Shown here one piece after another: positions 17,645-25,028 of a stretch of 64,000 bases of DNA. Source of the DNA: JBGPTF01 sp041490445 (GTDB lineage Bacteria; Acidobacteriota; Terriglobia; Acidiferrales; UBA7541); assembly GCA_041490445.1 (NCBI GenBank), contig JBGPTF010000003.1, forward strand, positions 224,013 to 288,012. The letters are read 5' to 3'. How positions within the stretch are numbered: position 1 is the first letter of the stretch; the number at the start of each line of letters is the position of its first letter. A program made the position numbers and the translations under genes. The notes under the pieces were generated by a model that was not told the DNA's origin, did no database searches, and saw only the letters and a program-made list of their open reading frames with translations.

Positions 17645-17664
17645 CAACTCCTCGAATCCATACA

Positions 17665-17670
17665 ATTATA
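17665..17670 (-). promoter_or_regulatory. Candidate -10 box for the ACP operon
   Basis: TATAAT on the minus strand lies 20 nt upstream of the ACP ATG and about 150 bp from the end of the preceding peptidase gene. No convincing -35 element was found. Confidence 0.35.
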
Positions 17671-17814
17671 GCAGCAGTGTAAACGGTGACCCTTCAGCCT
17701 GCCAGCTTCCATTCCGCACAGGAAAACGACCCCGGCGAGAATGCGCCTCGTTGCAATGAAGTTGCCGATTCCCGCCAGGATCTCCGTTTCGTGCAACCCT
17801 GCTGTATCATCCCG

Positions 17815-19899
17815 TCATTTCAGAGAATCAACAATCCAGCCGACCCAACGGCGGTACACGTCCATCACGCGCACGGGATCGCTTGGAAAATGGCCGCGCA
17901 CCGGATAGGCGAAGAACCGCGTGGTCACTCCGTTGTCCTTGAGCGCGTGATAGAGCTCGTAGGACTGTGTCACCGTCACGCGAAAATCGCCCGTATCGGA
18001 AAGAATGAGCGTCGGCGTCCTGATCTGCGGCGCGTACGTGATCGGCGACTGTTCGCGGTAATCCTTCATGTTGTCGCCCACCCAGGGCGAGCCCTTGAAA
18101 ATGAAGCGCTCGCGGACGTTGAAGTCCGCCAGATTGTACTGGTCCACCATGTTCGTCACCGCGGCACCGGCCACCGCCACCTTCCAGATGTGGTAATGGC
18201 CAATCATCCAGGTGGTCATGTAGCCGCCGTAGGACCAGCCGGAGACGGCGATCCTCGACTCATCGATCGAGACGTGCTTCTTCAGCGCCTCGAGGCCGGC
18301 CATCACGTCGCGGCCGGGGCCGTCCCCGGCGTCGTTCCAGATGGCGTGCTCGTACTTGTTGCCGAGATTGTCGCTGCCGCGATAATTCGGCTCGAAAACG
18401 ACGTAGTCGTGCGCGGCGAAAAGCTGTCCAAGAAGGTTGAAGTTCGTCGCGGACGCCGCGCGCGGCCCTCCATGAATCACCAGCACGAGCGGATATTTCT
18501 TGTCCTTCGAGAAGCCCGGCGGATACAGGATGATTCCATCCTCCTGAAACCCGTCCGGGCCGTGCCAGTCGAACTCCTCTGTTTTCCCGAGGTCGAGCGC
18601 GGCAATCTCATGGTTGAAGTCGGTAAGGCGCTTCGGCGCTGCGTCGGGGGAGGACATGTAATAAATCTCGGTGGGCTGATTCGGCGCGCTGCCGGAAAAC
18701 GCGATGGCGCCATTACGGCTCACGTCCACGTCCACCCAGAACGACCACGAAGGATTCACGTCTCCGAGATTCAGCTTCCTGGCCGATCCATTCAGCGGTT
18801 GCAGCCACATCGCCACGCGCCCCGCATCGTGTCCTCCAACGAGGAGCGATTTCCCGTCCGGCATCCAGCTCGCGCGCAGGAGGTTGCGGTCAATGCCTTC
18901 CGTGACGCTCTTGCCGTCGCCGCCCGCAGCCGGAGTAACCCACATCTCGTTTTCATAGCCCGACTGGCCCTCGCGCGGATACCAGTAGACGATCTGCGAG
19001 CCATCCGGCGAGTACAGGCCGTAGCCCTCGAACATTTCGTGCGACGTCAGCTTCCTCATTTCTCCCGTTTCGACATTGAGGATCTGCAAAGTAGAAAGCT
19101 CGGAATCCCCGATATGCGGATTCGCGCGTTTTGTAATCACCAGGAACTTGCCGTCCGGCGACCAGGACAGCGGCGAACTCGGCGAGCTGGGCGGATTGCT
19201 TCTCGGCAAACTCCAGGTCCCGGACGTCAGCCGGCGCCCCGGGCCGCCCTCGGCAGAAACCAGCCAGACGTGCGAGGGCAGTGCGGCCGAAGTAGCCAGG
19301 TATTCGTCGTCGCCCACTTCGAAGGCGTCGTTGTGCTTCTCGATCTCTTTCTTGTTCTCGGGCTCGTCGCCCGTGACGTAAGCGATGTCGTTGCCATTGG
19401 GCCGCCAAGCGAACTGCTCGACGCCGTTCGGTGCATCGCTGATCTTCCGCGGGTCGCCGCCGTTCATCGGCAGAATGAAGATCTGGTGTTTCTCCGCCTT
19501 GCCGGTCATCGCCTCGGCGAGGAATGCGATCCGGTCGCCGGAAGGCGACCAGTGTGGCGAGTCGGCACCCTTGCGCTCAAAGGTAAGCGCGCGCTGCGCC
19601 CCGGTGCCAATGTCAATCAGCAGCAGCTCGGTGTCCTGCCGGTCCTGTTCCATGTTCACGCGTGATACGACGCAGACGATGGATTTGTTGTCCGGCGAAA
19701 TCTGCGGGTCCGACACGCTGACGACCTTCGCCATGTCGGCCAGCTCGATCCGCCGGGATTGAGCGGTGACGCTCCGGGTCGCGAGCGGAGCGGATACTCC
19801 GATTGCGATCAGAAAGAAGATGGCCGATGTTGTTAGCAGACGAGACCGCCGTGTCTCTTGGCGCCGGGCATTGTCAACCGCCGCTGCGGGTTTGTTCAT
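17815..19899 (-). CDS. S9 family prolyl-oligopeptidase-like peptidase
   Basis: A 694-residue serine peptidase exported by an N-terminal signal/anchor (hydrophobic at about 25-42). Residues about 50-430 carry PD40/WD40-like propeller repeats (SPDNKSI, SPSGDRIAF, SPDGKFL, SPDGSQIVY). The C-terminal alpha/beta hydrolase has Ser556 in GWSYGGY, an Asp near 642 (LILSDTGDFRV) and a His near 674 (VRGHFPSD). CCAGGAGG precedes the start. It lies inside the lipid region but shows no biochemical link to it; it may simply be co-transcribed, 36 bp after the enoyl-CoA hydratase gene. Confidence 0.9.
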   Translation of the reverse strand: MNKPAAAVDNARRQETRRSRLLTTSAIFFLIAIGVSAPLATRSVTAQSRRIELADMAKVVSVSDPQISPDNKSIVCVVSRVNMEQDRQDTELLLIDIGTGAQRALTFERKGADSPHWSPSGDRIAFLAEAMTGKAEKHQIFILPMNGGDPRKISDAPNGVEQFAWRPNGNDIAYVTGDEPENKKEIEKHNDAFEVGDDEYLATSAALPSHVWLVSAEGGPGRRLTSGTWSLPRSNPPSSPSSPLSWSPDGKFLVITKRANPHIGDSELSTLQILNVETGEMRKLTSHEMFEGYGLYSPDGSQIVYWYPREGQSGYENEMWVTPAAGGDGKSVTEGIDRNLLRASWMPDGKSLLVGGHDAGRVAMWLQPLNGSARKLNLGDVNPSWSFWVDVDVSRNGAIAFSGSAPNQPTEIYYMSSPDAAPKRLTDFNHEIAALDLGKTEEFDWHGPDGFQEDGIILYPPGFSKDKKYPLVLVIHGGPRAASATNFNLLGQLFAAHDYVVFEPNYRGSDNLGNKYEHAIWNDAGDGPGRDVMAGLEALKKHVSIDESRIAVSGWSYGGYMTTWMIGHYHIWKVAVAGAAVTNMVDQYNLADFNVRERFIFKGSPWVGDNMKDYREQSPITYAPQIRTPTLILSDTGDFRVTVTQSYELYHALKDNGVTTRFFAYPVRGHFPSDPVRVMDVYRRWVGWIVDSLK

Positions 19900-19935
19900 A
19901 ACTCTTCATCTCCCTCCTGGGAACACAGAATCCTC

Positions 19936-20739
19936 TTACGGCAAGTAGGGAAGCACTTCCGCGCTTTCGACAAACTTGCGCAGGTTCGTCTCCACCGACG
20001 GCTGCGCTAAGAGCTGGCAGAAAATGTCGATCTCGCGCCGCAGCTCTTCGTACGGGATGGGCTTGATGAACTCTTTCGCTGCCGCAGCCGTCTTCCGGTC
20101 GAATTTCTTGATCTGCGCCGCCGTGGCTCGCGCCAGCTTCAGCGCTTCGCCTTCCGCCGCGACCTGGCTCACAAGCCCGGCGGCTTGCGCCTTGGTCGCA
20201 TTGATGCTCCGCCCGGTGAGCAGCAAGTCGCGCACGATGGCGTTGCCTACGTCGCGCTTCAGCCGCGGAATCCCGCCGAAGCCGGGCACCAGACCCAATC
20301 GCAGTTCGGGAAAGCAGAAACGCGCCATCTTGTCGGCGATAATCAGGTCGCAGGCGAGCGCCAGCTCGAAGCCGCCGCCGAACGTCACGCCGTGGACAGC
20401 GGCAATCGTCGTGAGCGGCGAGGCGTCAATCGTATTCAGCACGTGATGAATCCGCGTGAGAAAATCGCGCACGCTGGCCACGCGCTCCGCCACAGGCAGA
20501 TCCTTCGAACGCGAGTACAACTCGCGGAGATCGGCGCCCGCGCAGAAGCCGGCTTCGAGCGTGCTGTAGAGGACGACGACGCTCGCTTCGCCGGCCGCGG
20601 CTTCGAGCGCCGCAGCGAAGCGTTCCAGTTCTGCCAGCGTCGCCGAGCCGATTTCGTTGCACGGCGTGCGATGGAGCTCGACCTCCACCACGCCCTCGAC
20701 CAATTCCCAGGAGACTGTTTCGCCTCGAAATTGCTTCAT
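19936..20739 (-). CDS. Enoyl-CoA hydratase/isomerase family protein
   Basis: A 267-residue crotonase-fold protein. Oxyanion-hole segments are FCAGADLREL and HGVTFGGGFELALACD. The second catalytic Glu region reads PELRLGLVPGFGGIPRL, where many hydratases have a Glu at the position corresponding to PGFGG. The reaction (hydration, isomerisation or decarboxylation) is therefore open. It lies 72 bp after the second acyl ligase gene on the same strand, suggesting action on an acyl thioester in the same pathway. Confidence 0.85.
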   Translation of the reverse strand: MKQFRGETVSWELVEGVVEVELHRTPCNEIGSATLAELERFAAALEAAAGEASVVVLYSTLEAGFCAGADLRELYSRSKDLPVAERVASVRDFLTRIHHVLNTIDASPLTTIAAVHGVTFGGGFELALACDLIIADKMARFCFPELRLGLVPGFGGIPRLKRDVGNAIVRDLLLTGRSINATKAQAAGLVSQVAAEGEALKLARATAAQIKKFDRKTAAAAKEFIKPIPYEELRREIDIFCQLLAQPSVETNLRKFVESAEVLPYLP

Positions 20740-20811
20740 GTGCAGCCCCTACACTATCCACCGCCCGCCCGCTCGGCAACAGTTTTGAACAAAGCCGCGC
20801 GCCCTTGCGTC

Positions 20812-22461
20812 TCAGGCCTGCGAACTGCGGTACAGCCCCTCGATCACGTCGTGAAGTTGCTCCGCAATCATCGCGCGCTTCAGCTTGCCGTTGGCCGCCA
20901 ACAAGCCGTTCTCGATCGTGAAAAGATCCGGCGCGGCGTGAAAGGACCGGACCTGCTTGTAATGCGGAAGCCCGGCATTGAGCTCTCCAATTGCCGCAAT
21001 GACGCGCTCTCGCGACACATCGCCGCTGATCACGGCCGCCAGGTATCCTCGATTGTCGCCCACAAGCATCACTTGCTGCGCGCCGGCGAGCGAGCGCAAC
21101 AGGGCATCTTCGAGCGGTTCCGGCGCCACGTTGTGCCCAGATTTCAGAATGATCAGGTCCTTCAGCCGCCCGCTGATGCGCCAGTTACCTGCGGCATCCA
21201 GTTCACCTTGATCGCCGGTATGAAACCAGCCTCCTTCGAGTGCCTTGGCGGTCGCTTCCGGCCGATTCCAATACTTGGGAAAAACATTCGGCCCACGGAC
21301 CAGAATTTCGTCGTTTTCCCCGAGCTTCATTTCGATTCCCGGTATGGCCGGGCCGACGAAGCCGGGCTCGACGCGCTTCGGATCATCGAGCGTGCAGATC
21401 GCCGTGGTCTCGGTGAGGCCATACACCTGCAGCACGGGGAGGCCCAGCATGAAATAGAAAAGCTGTGTCTCCAGTGCGAGCGGCGCCGACCCGCAAATCA
21501 AGGCGCGCAGTTGAGGTCCGAGGCGCTGGCGGATCTTGCGGAAAACAAACGCGTGCGCCAGCGACAGCCAAAGCGGGTCCCTCGGCTGGGCCTGCTGCTC
21601 GCGTAGACGAAACCACGCTGCTCTGCCGTTCACAAATAGCTTTTTCGCGAGTCCTCCGCGCTGCTGCACCTGCTCTTCGATTCGGGCGCGCATTCTTTCG
21701 AGCAGCGTCGGCACGTTCAAAAAATAATTTGGCGCGGCGAGCGCAATCTCGTCGGGGAGTTTCGACAGATCGGTCGAGAGGGCCAGAATGCTTGACCGTG
21801 AGAGGCACGTCAGCAGCAATATCCAGGACCCCGCGAAGCAAAAGGGCAGATAGTGGAAGACACGATCGGGGACCGCGCGCGGGCCCATCAATTGATCCAG
21901 CCGCCCGTTCGTGCAGCCTAGCATGAATCTCACATTCCCCGCATTCAACACCACACCCTTGGGCTCTCCGGAAGTTCCAGAAGTGTAAATGATTGTGACC
22001 GGATCACCGTCGGCAAGCTGCCGCGGCGCTTCCGCCGTCGCCAAACTTGCGGGGGCCGCAAACACTTCCTCGAACAGGCAAATACGCGGCGCCCCGGCCC
22101 ACTGCGCCGCCACCGCATCGCGCAGTTGCGCGTCCCCGCAACAAATCATCGCCGGCGCGCAGTCCTTCATCATCGCAACGAGCTCGCCCGGCGCCTGCCG
22201 CGCGTAGAGCGGCACGGCGATGCTCCCTTCCGCCATCATCGCGAGATCGAGCGCCACCCAGCGAATGCCGTTCGGCGCCAGCAGGGCGCACCGATCGCCC
22301 TTGCGCACCCCTGCCTTGTGCAGGAACTCGCGCGCTCCCTGGATGGAGGCCAGCAGGCGATCCCCGTTCGCGGACACCACCTTTGGGCCGTGAATTTCCT
22401 GGAGGACCGGCTCTCCCGCCGCCTTGCACAGCCGGTGAAACATTGTGTCGAGAAAGCTCAT
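20812..22461 (-). CDS. AMP-binding long-chain acyl-CoA ligase (second copy)
   Basis: A 549-residue adenylate-forming enzyme with YTSGTSGEPKG, CGSAPL, YGLTETTA, TGDQGELD and a C-terminal ANGKLKR. It is closer in pattern to long-chain fatty acyl-CoA synthetases than the first copy, for example in YLPFCFAGSW and a GLTETT lid. Its start overlaps the stop of the pyruvyl transferase gene by 4 bp. Two different ligases in one region suggest two acyl chains, or separate CoA and ACP loading. Confidence 0.88.
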   Translation of the reverse strand: MSFLDTMFHRLCKAAGEPVLQEIHGPKVVSANGDRLLASIQGAREFLHKAGVRKGDRCALLAPNGIRWVALDLAMMAEGSIAVPLYARQAPGELVAMMKDCAPAMICCGDAQLRDAVAAQWAGAPRICLFEEVFAAPASLATAEAPRQLADGDPVTIIYTSGTSGEPKGVVLNAGNVRFMLGCTNGRLDQLMGPRAVPDRVFHYLPFCFAGSWILLLTCLSRSSILALSTDLSKLPDEIALAAPNYFLNVPTLLERMRARIEEQVQQRGGLAKKLFVNGRAAWFRLREQQAQPRDPLWLSLAHAFVFRKIRQRLGPQLRALICGSAPLALETQLFYFMLGLPVLQVYGLTETTAICTLDDPKRVEPGFVGPAIPGIEMKLGENDEILVRGPNVFPKYWNRPEATAKALEGGWFHTGDQGELDAAGNWRISGRLKDLIILKSGHNVAPEPLEDALLRSLAGAQQVMLVGDNRGYLAAVISGDVSRERVIAAIGELNAGLPHYKQVRSFHAAPDLFTIENGLLAANGKLKRAMIAEQLHDVIEGLYRSSQA

Positions 22462-23870
22462 CCGCCGAATTCCTCAAGGAGCTTCGAGAGGCTGGGGCTG
22501 AGCGGCGGCAGATAGTCTTCCCACGAGAGCTGGCCGCTCCGCAGGGGAAGTTCAGGGAAACGCCGCGCTACGTGCTCTTCGAAATACGTTCCCATTCGCG
22601 CCATCAGCTTCACGTTTTTCACTACCGTGCGACCGATGCCGTCGCGAATCGCATCGCCTTCGCGGCACAGCGTTTCGAGCGCAACGAAAAGTTTGTCCTC
22701 CAGTTCGGCGTCGTCCACTTCGAACAGCAGATGTTCGTGACCGCGCTCGCGCATCAAGTTGCGGATCCGTTCGTCCATCGTGATGCCCGCTGATGGGACG
22801 AGCGCCGGCATGGCCGTGACGATCCCGTGGTAGCGCGATGAAAGCATCAGGTGGCTTGCGCGCAGGATGCTCACAAGCTGATACATGTCGAACTGCTCGC
22901 TGGTGAGGACGGGTACGCCGCCGAGAAGTTCTTTGAGCCGCCGGCAGGCTTCCTGGTCGAGCCGCTCCATTGCGACCAGCACGGGAAATACCGGATGCTC
23001 GCGCTGGAATCGCGTGACGGCGCCGGCAAACGCCGCGAGGTAGCGCTGGAACGCCTCTTTCACGCGCGCTCCCGAATTGTGAAAGTAGATTGTCCGGTAG
23101 TAGCTGTCCCGGAAAGCACCCGTCAGCGAGTGCGCCACGGCCTTCGCCAGCGATGCCTTCACCGGCCACCAATATGGATTGATCGGACAGAGAACGAGCA
23201 CCGGCTTGGTTCCGTCCCAGCCGGCGTCGCGCAACACCTTGCGGCCATACTCGGCGCCGTGCGGCTCGAAGGTCCACGCTGTGTCCGTGCCGAGCTCGGT
23301 GGAGACCCCCAGGCTGCCGAGCACCGTTTGCGATTCGGGGTTGCGTGTGAGTACGAGCGATTCGCTGCAATAGCGGCGAACCATTCTCCGCAGGAGCGGA
23401 TCCATTTCGCCTGCCTCTGCCCCATAGCCAACCGAGAGCTTATTCTGCGCTGCCGCGATCCCCAGAGATCCGATCATCATGGTCGTCAGCGCGTTCGCGA
23501 ATTTGCTCTTGAACATCGAGCCTTCGCACGCCACCACGCCGTGCTGCTGCTTCACCTCGCGAAATAGGAACGGCGGAAAAACATCGGGAAGGTGGACCTG
23601 TCGCGCGTCGCCGAAATAGCCGCGCGTGAAATCGAAATTCTGCGTCATCACGGAAAGTGTGATGTTGTCCTCGCCTAGGATGCGCCGCACCTGGCGCAGC
23701 ATCTCCTCGACGCGCACATCGGACCCGGTGTTGCGAGTGCCGTTGTAGCCGGCAAAAAGCAGCCGCAGTTTTTCGCCGGGCTGCCACGGCCGGCCGGCGC
23801 CCATCACCCAGGCGATTTTCGACGCCTCAATCAGGGCGCTCACCCAGGCTTCCAGCACAAAGTCCATCAT
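22458..23870 (-). CDS. Polysaccharide pyruvyl transferase family protein
   Basis: A 470-residue protein with the PS_pyruv_trans fold: FAGYNGTRNTGSDVRVEEML near the N-terminus, a central VVACEGSMFKSKF and a C-terminal SSRYHGIVTAMPAL. CsaB/WcaK-type members add ketal pyruvate to sugars using phosphoenolpyruvate. It overlaps both neighbours by 4 bp (reductase upstream, ligase downstream), so it is a firm member of the lipid operon. A pyruvylated glycolipid is one possible product; the domain may also have been recruited for another transfer. Confidence 0.82.
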   Translation of the reverse strand: MMDFVLEAWVSALIEASKIAWVMGAGRPWQPGEKLRLLFAGYNGTRNTGSDVRVEEMLRQVRRILGEDNITLSVMTQNFDFTRGYFGDARQVHLPDVFPPFLFREVKQQHGVVACEGSMFKSKFANALTTMMIGSLGIAAAQNKLSVGYGAEAGEMDPLLRRMVRRYCSESLVLTRNPESQTVLGSLGVSTELGTDTAWTFEPHGAEYGRKVLRDAGWDGTKPVLVLCPINPYWWPVKASLAKAVAHSLTGAFRDSYYRTIYFHNSGARVKEAFQRYLAAFAGAVTRFQREHPVFPVLVAMERLDQEACRRLKELLGGVPVLTSEQFDMYQLVSILRASHLMLSSRYHGIVTAMPALVPSAGITMDERIRNLMRERGHEHLLFEVDDAELEDKLFVALETLCREGDAIRDGIGRTVVKNVKLMARMGTYFEEHVARRFPELPLRSGQLSWEDYLPPLSPSLSKLLEEFGG

Positions 23871-25015
23871 TCGGCGGATTCCCGTGCGGCGGCCTTGCCC
23901 TCATCCGCCGGCCAGGCGCGGTAGTTGTAAAGGAAGCGCGATTCCCGGCTGAATTGCAGCAGGCCGGAGCAGTAGCGCGAGAAGGGCACGGGCGCGCGGC
24001 CTAGTTCCGCGACCACGCGCGAGTTGTCGAACACCGTGTTCCACACGAGGTAGGGCAGAAACACTTTCAACAGCGTCGCCACGCCGCCGATCTTTCCCGA
24101 CGCGTTCGACAGGGTCTTGATCATCCATGCCGACGGCTTTTCGAGTCCCGGCATGTACACCGGCCCGCGCTTGTTTTGCGAGGAAGCAAGCGCGTCGGTC
24201 AACTGCTGAAAAGTCTCCGAAGCGGTTCCGGAGGAGAGGTGATAAGTCTCATGGGCCGGATTCTCCTCCATATGCAGAGTGGTGATGGCGCCGGCAACGT
24301 AATCCACCGGCACGATGTCAATGCGATCCGCCGGGCCGAAGGGAAGCATTGGCAGGCCGGCGAGAAACACAAACGCGCGGACCATCTCGAACTGATTTGT
24401 TTCGGGCCGCCGGCTGTCGCCCAGCACAATGCTCGGCCGGAATATCGTCCGCGGCACATCGGGCAGCAGCCGCCGGATCATGTGCTCGCAGAATTTCTTC
24501 GTCCGCGCGTAGGGATCGTAATCGGAACGATCCCATTCGATGGCAGTATCTTCCTGGACCACTTCATCTTGCCGGTGCCCGGCCACCGCGACCGTGCTCA
24601 CGTGGCTGAATCGCCGCAGGCCGTGCTCGTCGCGCGCGCGCTGCGCGAGCTGGATCACTTCCAGCGTTCCTCGAAGATTTACATTGAGGCAGCTTTTTTC
24701 CGACTTACGGTTGAGCGACGCGGCGCAATGGATCACGGAGTCGGTCGTACGCACTAGGCGTGTGTAATCGTCGGCGGGGAGTCCGAATCGTTCGCCCGTC
24801 AAATCGCCGCGAAAGACCGCGATGCGCGTTTCGAGGTGCTCCCGAAACGGAGGAAAATCCATGTGGAGCTGCAGGGCGCGCCAGAGTCGTTCGCGCGCTT
24901 CCTGCTCGGATTTCGCGCGCACCAGCAGATTCAGCGGCTGGGAAGAGCCCGCCAGAAGATTGGCGGCGATGTGGGCACCGATGTAGCCGGTCGATCCGGT
25001 TAGGAAGATGGCCAC
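23867..25015 (-). CDS. NAD(P)-dependent acyl thioester reductase-like SDR
   Basis: A 382-residue extended SDR of the NAD_binding_4 (male sterility/fatty acyl-CoA reductase) type. The dinucleotide site is GSTGYIG at residues 7-13; the catalytic pair appears as YARTKKF (YxxxK) and an upstream SHVSTVAVAG provides the Ser/Thr. This family reduces acyl-CoA or acyl-ACP to aldehyde or alcohol. It lies 13 bp after the larger HAD-reductase gene. Its C-terminus lacks the sterile domain of eukaryotic FARs, so specificity is open. Confidence 0.85.
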   Translation of the reverse strand: MAIFLTGSTGYIGAHIAANLLAGSSQPLNLLVRAKSEQEARERLWRALQLHMDFPPFREHLETRIAVFRGDLTGERFGLPADDYTRLVRTTDSVIHCAASLNRKSEKSCLNVNLRGTLEVIQLAQRARDEHGLRRFSHVSTVAVAGHRQDEVVQEDTAIEWDRSDYDPYARTKKFCEHMIRRLLPDVPRTIFRPSIVLGDSRRPETNQFEMVRAFVFLAGLPMLPFGPADRIDIVPVDYVAGAITTLHMEENPAHETYHLSSGTASETFQQLTDALASSQNKRGPVYMPGLEKPSAWMIKTLSNASGKIGGVATLLKVFLPYLVWNTVFDNSRVVAELGRAPVPFSRYCSGLLQFSRESRFLYNYRAWPADEGKAAARESAE

Positions 25016-25028
25016 GGCGGTCGATGTC

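Noticed and set aside
17686..19665. Long open frame antisense to the S9 peptidase
   Set aside because: Same effect; the peptidase motifs on the minus strand are decisive.
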